From: DATJLY01 sp963773665
Lineage (GTDB): Bacteria > Pseudomonadota > Alphaproteobacteria > ATCC43930 > CGMCC-115725
Length of the DNA stretch: 64,000 bases
Direction of reading: 5' to 3'
NCBI GenBank assembly: GCA_963773665.1
Contig: CAVZBZ010000002.1
Coordinates: 868,001-932,000, forward strand
This document shows, piece by piece, positions 44,203-52,810 of the stretch. The notes below the pieces were generated by a model that was not told the origin of the DNA, searched no databases, and saw only the letters and a list, made by a program, of their open reading frames with translations. The stretch's first letter is position 1. Every line of letters starts with the position of its first letter. The translations under genes were made by a program, and so were the position numbers.

Positions 44203-44936
44203 GACGTCCTCTCTTCGGTGATCAAAGTGTATCGACCGCGACCCATGACGACATCGGCGAACCCGCCGTGCTCGTGGATCGAGAAGACCAGAATGGGAAT
44301 GCGGTTCTCGCGCGCCAGCGAGATCGCCGACGCGTCCATCACCTTGAGGTCGCGCGACAGCACCTCGAGATAGTTGAGCCGGTCGTACCGGACGGCGCTC
44401 TGGTCGCGGTTGGGATCGGCGCTGTAGACGCCATCGACCTTGGTCGCCTTCAGGAGCGCGCTGCATTCCGTCTCGGAGGCGCGCAAGGCCGCTGCGGTGT
44501 CGGTCGAGAAGAACGGATTGCCGGTCCCGGCGGCGAAGATGACGACCCGGCCCTTCTCCATGTGGCGGATGGCGCGCCGGCGGATATAGGGCTCGCACAC
44601 CGACTGCATGCTGATCGCCGATTGCACGCGCGTCGGCACGTCGTGCCGCTCGAGCGCGCTTTGCAGCGCCAGCGCGTTGATCACGGTCGCCAGCATGCCC
44701 ATGTAGTCGGCGGTGGCGCGCTCCATGCCGCCCGAGGCGCCGGCGACGCCGCGAAAGATGTTGCCGCCGCCGATCACGATGGCGATCTCGACCCCCATCG
44801 CGTGGACCGTCTGGATTTCCCCGGCAAGGCGCCCGACGATCTTGGGGTCGAGCCCATAAGTCTGGTCGCCCATCAGCGCCTCGCCCGAGAGCTTCAGGAG
44901 GACGCGGCGGTATTTCGCGGGACTGTCGCCTGACAT
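44199..44936 (-). CDS. pyrH: Uridylate kinase
   Basis: A 245-residue bacterial UMP kinase of the amino-acid-kinase fold. It has KLSGEALMG at the N-terminus, the IVIGGGNIFRG loop, and GTGNPFFSTDTAAALRA. ATG 44936 starts the canonical protein. The 81-base gap to tsf contains a short C/G-rich inverted repeat (around 44985-45011) resembling dispersed palindromes. Confidence 0.96.
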   Translation of the reverse strand: MSGDSPAKYRRVLLKLSGEALMGDQTYGLDPKIVGRLAGEIQTVHAMGVEIAIVIGGGNIFRGVAGASGGMERATADYMGMLATVINALALQSALERHDVPTRVQSAISMQSVCEPYIRRRAIRHMEKGRVVIFAAGTGNPFFSTDTAAALRASETECSALLKATKVDGVYSADPNRDQSAVRYDRLNYLEVLSRDLKVMDASAISLARENRIPILVFSIHEHGGFADVVMGRGRYTLITEERTS

Positions 44937-45017
44937 GGCCGGATCATATAACAAACCGGACGCGGCGGGCCAACCGCGTGTAGGCCCTCTCCGCCCGCAG
45001 GCGGGGGAGCGGAAAAA

Positions 45018-45941
45018 TCAGTGCTTGAGCTGCGCCGCGACCTCGGCGGCGAAATCGGTGGTGCCGCGCTCGATGCCCTCGCCGAGCGCGAAGCGCACGA
45101 AGCCCGCGACCCTGATCGGCGCGCCCGCCTCTTTGGCGGCGGCCTCGATCACCCTGGCGACGCGGCTTTCGCCGTCCACCACGAAGATCTGCTCGAGCAG
45201 CACGGTCTCCTCGTAATACTTGCGGAGCCGCCCCTCGACCATCTTGTCGATGATCTGGTCGGCTTTGCCGGAGGATCGCGCCTGCTCGCGCAGCACGCCG
45301 CGCTCGCGCTCGAGGGCTTCGGGATCGACCGAGGCGATGTCGAGAAATTGCGGATTGGCGGCGGCGACGTGCATCGCCAGCTGCTTGCCGAGCGTCGCCA
45401 CCCGCTCGGCGGCGCCCTCCGATTCGAGCGCCACCAGAACGCCGATCCGGCCGAGATTGACGGCGACCGCATTGTGCACATATGAGGCGACCACGCCGTT
45501 CTTCATGGCGAAGCGCTTGGCGCGGCGGATCGCCATGTTCTCGCCGATCGTGGCGATCATGTGGGTGAGCTCGTCGCCGACGCTGCGCCCGCTCGCCATC
45601 GTCAGCGCCTTCAGGGATTCGACGTCGTCGCTCTTGTCGCGCGCGAGTTCGGCCATGGCGCGCACGAACGACTGGAACGTGTCGTTGCGCGCGACGAAAT
45701 CGGTCTCGGCGTTCACTTCGACGACAGCGCCCACCGTGCCGGCGACGGCGACGCCAACGAGCCCCTCGGCCGCCACCCGCCCCGCCTTCTTGGCGGCCGC
45801 CGCCAGGCCCTTCTTGCGCAGCCAGTCGACCGCGCCTTCGACGTCGCCCGCGGTCTCGCTCAGCGCGCGCTTGCAATCCATCATGCCGGCGCCGGTCTTC
45901 TCGCGCAGCTCCTTGACGAGCGAAGCCGTGATCTCGGCCAT
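45018..45941 (-). CDS. tsf: Elongation factor Ts
   Basis: A 307-residue EF-Ts, the nucleotide exchange factor of EF-Tu. The N-terminal signature VKELREKTGAGMMDCKRAL and the core TDFVARNDTFQ are present. It lies 21 bases after rpsB and is co-transcribed with it, as in nearly all bacteria. Confidence 0.97.
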   Translation of the reverse strand: MAEITASLVKELREKTGAGMMDCKRALSETAGDVEGAVDWLRKKGLAAAAKKAGRVAAEGLVGVAVAGTVGAVVEVNAETDFVARNDTFQSFVRAMAELARDKSDDVESLKALTMASGRSVGDELTHMIATIGENMAIRRAKRFAMKNGVVASYVHNAVAVNLGRIGVLVALESEGAAERVATLGKQLAMHVAAANPQFLDIASVDPEALERERGVLREQARSSGKADQIIDKMVEGRLRKYYEETVLLEQIFVVDGESRVARVIEAAAKEAGAPIRVAGFVRFALGEGIERGTTDFAAEVAAQLKH

Positions 45942-45962
45942 CGTGCTCTCCTTATAAGACGC

Positions 45963-46745
45963 TCAGGCGGTGGGGCGGCCCTCGGCGGCCGCTTCCTCGG
46001 GCGCCGGCATGGTCTCCCGCGGCGGCTCCGCGCGCGCGCCGATATCGGCGCCGGAGGCCGCCAGCTCGGCCTGCAGACCCTCGAGCACCGCGCCCGAGAC
46101 GAGTTCGCAGTAAAGATGGATGGCGCGCATCGCATCGTCGTTGCCGGGGATCGGGTAATCGATCCCGTCCGGCGAGGAATTGCTGTCGAGCACGGCCACG
46201 ACCGGAATCTTGAGCTTGTTCGCCTCCTGGACCGCGATCGCCTCCTTGTTCGTGTCGATGACGAAGAGGATGTCGGGCAGGCCGCCCATCTCCTTGATGC
46301 CGCCGAGCGCGCGCTCGAGCTTGTCGCGGTCGCGCGTCAGTCCCAGGACCTCGCGCTTGGTCAGACCCGGGGCGGGCTGGTTGACGTTCTCGTCGATATC
46401 GCGCAGGCGCTTGATCGACAGCGAGATGGTCTTGAAATTGGTCAGCATCCCGCCGAGCCAGCGGTGATTGACGAAATACTGGCCGCAGCGCTTGGCCGCG
46501 TCGGCGACCGGCTCCTGCGCCTGGCGCTTGGTGCCGACGAACAGCACGCGCCCGCCGCCCGCCGCCACGTCGCGCACCGCCTCGAGCGCGCGATGGAGGA
46601 GCGGCACGGTCTGCTCCAGGTCGATGATGTGGATGCCGTTGCGGACGCCGAAGATGAACGGCTTCATCTCGGGGTTCCAGCGGCGCGTGTGATGGCCGAA
46701 ATGGACGCCGGCTTCCAAGAGCTGGCGCATGGTAAAGCTGGGCAT
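45963..46745 (-). CDS. rpsB: Ribosomal protein S2
   Basis: A 260-residue S2. It starts MPSFTMRQLLEAGVHFGHH, contains RWNPEMKPFIFG and VNHRWLGGMLTNFKTI, and has an acidic Ala/Glu-rich tail of about 25 residues, common in alphaproteobacteria. ATG 46745 is chosen over GTG 46751. A leader of about 105 bases separates it from the promoter at 46859-46887, the place where S2 autoregulation acts in other bacteria. Confidence 0.97.
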   Translation of the reverse strand: MPSFTMRQLLEAGVHFGHHTRRWNPEMKPFIFGVRNGIHIIDLEQTVPLLHRALEAVRDVAAGGGRVLFVGTKRQAQEPVADAAKRCGQYFVNHRWLGGMLTNFKTISLSIKRLRDIDENVNQPAPGLTKREVLGLTRDRDKLERALGGIKEMGGLPDILFVIDTNKEAIAVQEANKLKIPVVAVLDSNSSPDGIDYPIPGNDDAMRAIHLYCELVSGAVLEGLQAELAASGADIGARAEPPRETMPAPEEAAAEGRPTA

Positions 46746-46858
46746 TGCCACGGACGTGGTTCCTTTCTCCGGTTATGCCGCCGCGGGGGTCATCGAATGA
46801 TCGACACCGGAGCGACCTTCGCCTCGAAGGCCGCATCCCCGCGTGAGGGTTAGCCGCC

Positions 46859-46887
46859 TAGATAGGAAAACCGCGCCGCTTTTGCAA
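46859..46887 (-). promoter_or_regulatory. rpsB-tsf operon promoter
   Basis: Leftward, TTGCAA (46887-46882), 17 bases, TATCTA (46864-46859). Optimal spacing, in the only sizeable gap upstream of rpsB (46746-46897). It also comes just after the stop of the GT22 gene. Probably drives rpsB-tsf-pyrH-frr-uppS-cdsA and perhaps further. Confidence 0.65.
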
Positions 46888-46897
46888 GGCTGAGACG

Positions 46898-48403
46898 TTA
46901 GGGCGGCACGAGCGGTTTCACCCCCTGGATCGTGGGCGGGATGTCGGTGACGAACCGGCCTGGCATCGCCTCGCACCGGCCCGGACGCCGGGCAACGCAC
47001 ACGCCGCCGAAACAGGCGCGCGTCACGAAGCCCGCGACCGGCGGCAGCGCGCCTTCATAGATCAGCATGTTGAATCCGGGCGCCATGCGCGCGATCGCCG
47101 CCTCGTTCTCCGGGGCGTAGATCGGTCCCGGCTGATGCAGATAGGAATATCCGCCCGCCCGCGCCCAGGTGACGCCGTAGAAGCCATAGAGCGCCACGCC
47201 GCACACGCCGGGCGATGACGCGACATCGAGCGAGGCGCGCAGCGCATCCTCGTCCTGGCGCCACAATTCGAGATAGCCCTGCGACGAGGCCTCGCCCAAC
47301 GCGAAGACGAGCCAGAACAAAGCGGCAGCGAGGCCCGAGACATGCAGAGCGTGTTCGGGAATATGGCCGCCCGCGCGCAACTGCCGCTCGGTCCAGGTTG
47401 CCGCGCGCGCAAGTCCGAGTGCTGCGAGCAGCGCCGCCGGCAGGATCGCCGGATAGATCAGGCGGAACTCCTTGTGCGGCAGCAGCGCGTACTGGACGAA
47501 GGTCAGCAGCGCCGCCGCGCCGAGCATCGGCAGCCGATAGGAGCCGAGCGCGGCGAGGAACAGGATCACCGCGACGCCGCCGCTCCAGCAGAACAGCAGC
47601 AGCGCGGGATAGACGGACCATTCGGCCGCGCCGTACCAGGCATTGACGCCATAAAGGATGTTGTATTCGAAATTGTACCAGATCGACGCGAAGGGAAAGC
47701 CCCAGGTCGCCCAGTCGAGCGCGCCGGCGAGAAGCGTCACCGCGAGCGCGCCCAAGGCGAGCGGCACGAAGCGCGCCCGCAGCGCGCCCCAACTCGTCCA
47801 CAGCACGATGAGCGCGAGCGCCGGCGCAAGGTGGAAGCGCACCGCGAAGACGAGCCCGAACAGAAGCCCCGCCGCGACGAGGCGCCGCCGCGATTGCGGC
47901 CGGTATCCGGGCTCGGCGAGATAAGTGGCCAGCACCAGGATGTGCGCGGCGATTTCCTCCTGCCCCGCGCGCGGGCCGAAATAGATCGCATCGACCGACA
48001 GCGCCATGGCCCAGGCGGCGATGAACGCGCCCGCCATGCCGTAGAAGCGCCGCCCCCACAGAAACGCGACGACGACGCACGATGTGGAGAGCAGCGACAG
48101 CACGCCGAAGATCGCCGGCAGATAAAAGGCCGGGCCGTCGCCAACGAGCCGCGCGAGCCACATCACGCCGGCGAGCGCGCCGGGTAGGAGCCACGAGCGC
48201 GCGCCGTACTGGAACTCCCACGGCACCACGCCGGTGCCGTAAACGAGCCGATGCGCCTCCTCGACCGACTGAAACAGCTCGTCGGGCTGATGCAGATTGG
48301 GCACGAGCAGGATCGGCAGAAGCCGCAGCACGAAGGCCGCAAGGCAAATCGCGCCGAGACTGAGCAGCGGTCCCGCCTTGCCGGTGCGCTCCGTCGCCCT
48401 CAC
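46898..48403 (-). CDS. GT22-type membrane mannosyltransferase (ALG9/PIG-B-like)
   Basis: A 501-residue protein with about ten membrane helices. It carries the family's luminal acidic motif, here LHQPDELFQSVEEAHRLVYG, directly after the first helix, and YFGPRAGQEEIAAH later. GT22 enzymes use polyprenyl-phosphate sugars and are best known from eukaryotic N-glycan and GPI-anchor assembly. Bacterial members are scattered and mostly uncharacterised. The start is GTG 48403, overlapping the cytochrome c stop (GTGA). The donor and acceptor are unknown. Confidence 0.8.
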   Translation of the reverse strand: MRATERTGKAGPLLSLGAICLAAFVLRLLPILLVPNLHQPDELFQSVEEAHRLVYGTGVVPWEFQYGARSWLLPGALAGVMWLARLVGDGPAFYLPAIFGVLSLLSTSCVVVAFLWGRRFYGMAGAFIAAWAMALSVDAIYFGPRAGQEEIAAHILVLATYLAEPGYRPQSRRRLVAAGLLFGLVFAVRFHLAPALALIVLWTSWGALRARFVPLALGALAVTLLAGALDWATWGFPFASIWYNFEYNILYGVNAWYGAAEWSVYPALLLFCWSGGVAVILFLAALGSYRLPMLGAAALLTFVQYALLPHKEFRLIYPAILPAALLAALGLARAATWTERQLRAGGHIPEHALHVSGLAAALFWLVFALGEASSQGYLELWRQDEDALRASLDVASSPGVCGVALYGFYGVTWARAGGYSYLHQPGPIYAPENEAAIARMAPGFNMLIYEGALPPVAGFVTRACFGGVCVARRPGRCEAMPGRFVTDIPPTIQGVKPLVPP

Positions 48404-48798
48404 GGCCGCGCGGCGGCAACGTCGGCTTGTGTCACCCCATCTCTATAGGCATTGCCGAAGTTCGTGCGCACGTAGTTCACCACCGCCGCCACTTGCGCGT
48501 CGTTCAGCATCGCGCCGAAGCCCGGCATGGCTTTATGCCCTTCGAGCACGATCAGCACCGGATAGCCCGCAGCGGCGAGATTGGCGTCCCTGGCCAGCGC
48601 CGGATATGCCCCCGCCCCTTTCGCTCCTTGGCCGCGCGCCATGTGGCAGCCCTGGCAGATGTCGCGATAAAGCGCCGCGCCGTCGGTCGCAGCGAAATGC
48701 GCGGGGTTCGCGAAGGTTGCGTCGTTCTGCTGCGCCGACGCTTGCGTCGCGGCAAAGAGCGCGGCCGCCATCAGCGCCGGCAAAGCGCGGGGCGTCAT
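48400..48798 (-). CDS. Monohaem class I cytochrome c
   Basis: A 132-residue periplasmic cytochrome. The signal peptide ends at ASA (residue 22), the haem motif is Cys48-x2-Cys51-His52 (CQGCH), and the sixth ligand is probably Met91 in KAMPGFG. ATGA overlap with the amine oxidase gene upstream and GTGA with the GT22 gene downstream. Likely the electron acceptor of the exported amine oxidase encoded next to it. Confidence 0.9.
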   Translation of the reverse strand: MTPRALPALMAAALFAATQASAQQNDATFANPAHFAATDGAALYRDICQGCHMARGQGAKGAGAYPALARDANLAAAGYPVLIVLEGHKAMPGFGAMLNDAQVAAVVNYVRTNFGNAYRDGVTQADVAAARP

Positions 48799-50366
48799 CC
48801 GGCGACGACGCGACGGTGGAGGCGCTGGACGGCGTCGAGCGCGGAGAGGACGGCACCTTCCTGCCAGGCCGGAAGATTAGACGCATGCTCGCCGGCAAGC
48901 ACGATCCGGCCGTCGAGCGCGCAGAGGTCGCGGTAATGTGCTTTGCGCGCCGCCTCGCTCCAATTGGCGAAGCAGCCGAGCGTCGCCGGATTGCGCTGCC
49001 ACGCGACCGCGACCCCGCTCGCGAATTCCTGCTTGTATTGCGGATGGATTTGCGCGCCCCATTCGAGCGCCTTTGCGATGCGCTCCTCGGGCGGCAACGA
49101 TCCGAACTCGAACGCAAAGGCATTGAAGATGGCATAAGTGCCGAGCAGCACGGCCGGGCCCTTCCCGCCATAGCCGGCGCAGGGATAGCCGATGTTGCGG
49201 ATCGGCAGGTCGGTCGTGGTGATGCCGCCGTAGATCGCCTCGTCCTCCTCCCAGAAGCGGCGCTTCATCTCGAGCCCGATCTTGACCGCGGGCACATAGG
49301 GAACGGCGGCGATCGCCGCCGCCATCGGCGCGCTCACCTCGAGCTCGATCTGGCCGAGGATGGAAAGCGGGATGGCGGCGATGCACCAGTCGGCGTCCAG
49401 GCGCGTCATCTTGCCGCTGCGCGTGTCCTCGTAGGCGACGGTGACGCCGCGCTCGCTCTGGCGGATCGCCGTCACCCGCGCGTCATAGCGGATGAGATGG
49501 CCGACCTCGCGCGCGAACGCGTTGGCGATCATGTCCATGCCGCCCACCGGCTGGAACATCGTGGTTTGGAATTCGTACTGCGAGCCCGCGACCAGCGCCT
49601 GCCACGCCTTGGCATTGAGAATGTCGTCGAGCTTCATCGGCTCGGAGAATTCGGGCTCGGCCGAAAGCCCGCCGCCCGGCTCCTTGTCGTAACCGCGGCG
49701 CTCGCTCGAAGCGAGGCCGCGCGTGTAGGCGTAATCCTTGTCGAGCGCGCCCCAGGATTTGAGCGCGTCCCGCAGCATCGCCTTCTCGTCGGATCCCACT
49801 TCGCCATCAAGCCTGCCCTGGTCCGCCGCCTTGGCCAGAAGCTCGGCGACGCCGCCGCGAAAATCCGCGTCGATCGCGCGATAGCGCTGCGGCTTGCCGC
49901 CGAACGCGTCCTTGGCATGGATATAGGCGTTGTAGTTCACCTGCACGAACGGCTCGAGCGCCACGTTGAGCCGGTTGCAGTAATCCATGAGCGCGTAATG
50001 ATGGTACGGGATGCGCCACGGGCCAGGATTGAAATAGAGCCCCTTCGCAAATGTGCAGTGCTGCGCGAAGCCGCCGAGCTCGACATAGCGGTCGCCGCCG
50101 CGGATCGACCAGCAGCGTCCGCCGGCGCGGGCCGAATATTCGAGGATCTGCACCTTGTAGCCGGCCTTGCTGAGCTCGAGCGCCGCGACCATGCCGGCAA
50201 GCCCTGCGCCGACGATCGCGACCGATGCGCCCTTCACGTCGCCGTCGAGCGCCGGCGGCCCGCGATAGGGCGAGCCCTCGGCATGGCCGAGGCTGGTCAT
50301 CGCCTGATACATGACCGCGCTGCCCGAAGCGGTGCCGATGAGCGCCAGAAGCTCGCGCCGCGTCAC
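48795..50366 (-). CDS. Tat-exported FAD-dependent amine oxidase/dehydrogenase
   Basis: A 523-residue flavin amine oxidase family protein. The N-terminus (TRRELLALIGTASGSA) looks like a twin-arginine signal, so the folded flavoprotein would be exported. The FAD motif is VAIVGAGLAGMVAALE with ILEYSARAGGRCW, and the C-terminal FAD segment is LAGEHASNLPAWQEGA. The substrate is unknown. The start is GTG 50366, overlapping the tusA-like stop (GTGA). The adjacent cytochrome c suggests it may reduce cytochrome rather than oxygen, as known for nicotine oxidoreductase NicA2 with CycN. Confidence 0.85.
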   Translation of the reverse strand: MTRRELLALIGTASGSAVMYQAMTSLGHAEGSPYRGPPALDGDVKGASVAIVGAGLAGMVAALELSKAGYKVQILEYSARAGGRCWSIRGGDRYVELGGFAQHCTFAKGLYFNPGPWRIPYHHYALMDYCNRLNVALEPFVQVNYNAYIHAKDAFGGKPQRYRAIDADFRGGVAELLAKAADQGRLDGEVGSDEKAMLRDALKSWGALDKDYAYTRGLASSERRGYDKEPGGGLSAEPEFSEPMKLDDILNAKAWQALVAGSQYEFQTTMFQPVGGMDMIANAFAREVGHLIRYDARVTAIRQSERGVTVAYEDTRSGKMTRLDADWCIAAIPLSILGQIELEVSAPMAAAIAAVPYVPAVKIGLEMKRRFWEEDEAIYGGITTTDLPIRNIGYPCAGYGGKGPAVLLGTYAIFNAFAFEFGSLPPEERIAKALEWGAQIHPQYKQEFASGVAVAWQRNPATLGCFANWSEAARKAHYRDLCALDGRIVLAGEHASNLPAWQEGAVLSALDAVQRLHRRVVAG

Positions 50367-50590
50367 GGCTTTTGCAGCGTGAAGGTCAGCACGCCTTGGG
50401 CTTCGCTCGCGTCGATGAGGCGGCAGCCGGTGGTCTTGCAGAAATGCTCGAAATCCTTGGCGGCGCCCGGATCGGTCGCGAGCACGCGCAGGATGCCGCC
50501 CGGCGGAATGTCCTTGAGCGCCTTGCGCGCCTTCAGGACCGGCAGCGGACACTTCATGCCCTTGGTGTCGACGACGACCGGTTCGGCCAT
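50363..50590 (-). CDS. TusA-like sulfur carrier protein
   Basis: A 75-residue TusA/SirA-family protein. The persulfide-forming Cys14 is in the CPxP motif (MKCPLPVLKARK). TusA proteins move sulfur for tRNA thiolation, molybdenum cofactor or sulfur oxidation. It lies three bases after parC and overlaps the amine oxidase start. Whether it serves that enzyme or general thiolation cannot be read from sequence. Confidence 0.9.
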   Translation of the reverse strand: MAEPVVVDTKGMKCPLPVLKARKALKDIPPGGILRVLATDPGAAKDFEHFCKTTGCRLIDASEAQGVLTFTLQKP

Positions 50591-50593
50591 GGC

Positions 50594-52810
50594 TCAGCCG
50601 AAGCGGTTGGTGTGCGGGAAGCCGCGCGGTGCCACGCGGCCGGCGCCGGCGCGGGCGCCCTGCCAGTTGGAAAGGTCGCTCTCGAGCCGCGTGCGCTCGC
50701 CCTGCTTCCAGCTCAATCCATCGGCAAGGGTGATGACCTTGGCGTCGCCGAGGCCGCCGTCATGGAAGCGCTGCAGGATGACGCCGCGGCCGCGCGTCAT
50801 CTCCGGCACTTCGCCGAGCGGGAAGATCAGGAGCTTGTGGTTCTCGCCCACGGTCGCGACCGTGTCGCCGTCCACCGGCACGCAGACGCGCGCTTGCGAG
50901 CCCTCGCCCGGAACCATCGCCTGCTTGCCGCTGCGCGTCTGCGCCAGCACCTCGTCGGCCGGCACGACGAAGCCGCGCCCGTCGCTCGCCGCGAGCAGCA
51001 GCTTCTGGCCCGGCACATAGCGCAGCATCGTCACCACGTCGTGCTCGTTGTCGAGATCGAGCATGAGGCGCAGCGGCTCGCCGTGGCCGCGCCCGCCCGG
51101 CAGCTTGTCCACGCCCAGCGTGTAGAAGCGCCCGTCGGTGGCGAACACCAGGACGCGCTCGGTCGTGTCGGCCGTCACGACGAAGCGCGGCCCGTCGCCC
51201 TCTTTGTATTTGAGCTCGCCGAGCGCGACGTTGTGGCCGCGGATCGCGCGGATCCAGCCCTTGGCCGAACAGACGATCGTGACCGGCTCGCGCTCCACCA
51301 GCGCCTCGACCGGCACCTGAATTTCGGCCGGCGGCTTGACGATCACGGTGCGGCGCTTGCCGAGGGCCGAATGCGCGTACTCCTTGCGCAGCTCGGCGAT
51401 CTCGGCGCCGACGGCCTTCCACTGCCGCTTCTCGTCGGCGAGCAGCGCGTCCAACTCCTTGTGCTCGGCCGAGAGCGCGGCCAGCTCCTTCTTGATCGCG
51501 ATCTCCTCGAGCCGGCGCAGCGCGCGAAGCCGCATGTTGAGGATCGCCTCGACCTGCACCTCCGATAGCTTCCAGCGCTTCATCATGCGCGCCTTCGGGT
51601 CGTCCTCCTCGCGGATGATGCGGATCACCTCGTCGAGATTGAGATAGACGACGATCTGGCCTTTCAGGATCTCGGTGCGGCGCGCGATCTCCTCGACGCG
51701 GAAGCGCGCGCGGCGCAGCAAGACCTCGCGGCGATGGTCGAGAAACGCCTGCAGCGCGTCTTTCAACGACATGACGCGCGGCACGCTCTGCGCGTCGAGC
51801 ACGTTCATGTTGAGGGAAATGCGCGCCTCGAGCTCGGTCGCCCGGAACAGCAACTCCATCAGCACGTCCGGCGCCACGTTGCGCGTCTTCGGCTCGAGCA
51901 CGAGCCGCACATTCTCGGCCAATTCATCGCGCACGTCGGCCAGAAGCGGCAGCTTCTTTTCCTCCAGCAGCTGCGCGATGCGCTCGACCAGGCGCGATTT
52001 CGGCACCTGGTACGGAATCTCGCTGACCACGACCTGCCACAGCCCGTTCTTGAGCGGCTCGCGCTCCCAGCGCGCGCGCACGCGAAAGCTGCCGCGCCCG
52101 GTCTCGTAGGCCTGCGCGATCAATTCCGCGCTCTCGACCAGCACGCCGCCCGTCGGAAAATCCGGGCCCGGCACCAGCTCCACGATCTCCGCCGCGCTCG
52201 CCTTCGGCTTGCGCACGAGATGCGCCAACGCGTCGCACAGCTCGACGATATTGTGCGGCGGCACGCTCGTCGCCATGCCGACGGCGATGCCGGTGGCGCC
52301 GTTCGCAAGGAGATTAGGGAAGGCAGCCGGCAGCACCACCGGCTCGTGGTTCTCGCCGTCATAGGTTGCGCGGAAAGCGACGGCGTTCTCGTCGATCCCC
52401 TGCATCAGCGCTTCGGCGACCGCGGTGAGGCGGCTCTCGGTGTAGCGCATCGCCGCGGCGTTATCGCCGTCGATGTTGCCGAAATTGCCCTGGCCGTCCA
52501 CCAGCGGATAGCGCTGCGCGAAATCCTGCGCCAGCCGGACGAGCGCCTCGTACACGGCGATCTCGCCGTGCGGATGGAACTTGCCGATGACGTCGCCGAC
52601 GACCCGCGCGCATTTCTTGTAGCCCGACGCGGGATCGAGCTTGAGTTCGCGCATCGCGTAGAGGATGCGGCGATGCACCGGCTTCAAACCATCGCGCACG
52701 TCCGGCAGCGAGCGCGAGATGATGGTCGAGAGGGCGTAGGAGAGATAGCGTTCGCCGAGCGCATCGGCGAACGGCACGTCGCGGGTTTCGGCGAGGGCGG
52801 TCTTGCTCAT
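50594..52810 (-). CDS. parC: DNA topoisomerase IV subunit A
   Basis: A 738-residue ParC. The catalytic Tyr123 is in AAMRYTESRL, the breakage-reunion domain runs to about residue 490, and the C-terminal part is a degenerate beta-pinwheel (for example CSAKGWIRAIRGHN) without the GyrA box, which supports ParC over GyrA. It decatenates sister chromosomes with ParE, not in this window. In the quinolone region HPHGEIAVYEA, Ile84 sits where E. coli ParC has Ser80. ATG 52810 overlaps the stop of the phosphoesterase gene. Confidence 0.94.
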   Translation of the reverse strand: MSKTALAETRDVPFADALGERYLSYALSTIISRSLPDVRDGLKPVHRRILYAMRELKLDPASGYKKCARVVGDVIGKFHPHGEIAVYEALVRLAQDFAQRYPLVDGQGNFGNIDGDNAAAMRYTESRLTAVAEALMQGIDENAVAFRATYDGENHEPVVLPAAFPNLLANGATGIAVGMATSVPPHNIVELCDALAHLVRKPKASAAEIVELVPGPDFPTGGVLVESAELIAQAYETGRGSFRVRARWEREPLKNGLWQVVVSEIPYQVPKSRLVERIAQLLEEKKLPLLADVRDELAENVRLVLEPKTRNVAPDVLMELLFRATELEARISLNMNVLDAQSVPRVMSLKDALQAFLDHRREVLLRRARFRVEEIARRTEILKGQIVVYLNLDEVIRIIREEDDPKARMMKRWKLSEVQVEAILNMRLRALRRLEEIAIKKELAALSAEHKELDALLADEKRQWKAVGAEIAELRKEYAHSALGKRRTVIVKPPAEIQVPVEALVEREPVTIVCSAKGWIRAIRGHNVALGELKYKEGDGPRFVVTADTTERVLVFATDGRFYTLGVDKLPGGRGHGEPLRLMLDLDNEHDVVTMLRYVPGQKLLLAASDGRGFVVPADEVLAQTRSGKQAMVPGEGSQARVCVPVDGDTVATVGENHKLLIFPLGEVPEMTRGRGVILQRFHDGGLGDAKVITLADGLSWKQGERTRLESDLSNWQGARAGAGRVAPRGFPHTNRFG

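Noticed and set aside
48297..51020. A 907-codon rightward frame across GT22, cytochrome, amine oxidase and tusA genes
   Set aside because: It is antisense to five recognisable genes with catalytic motifs and overlapping starts. It is a codon-bias shadow.
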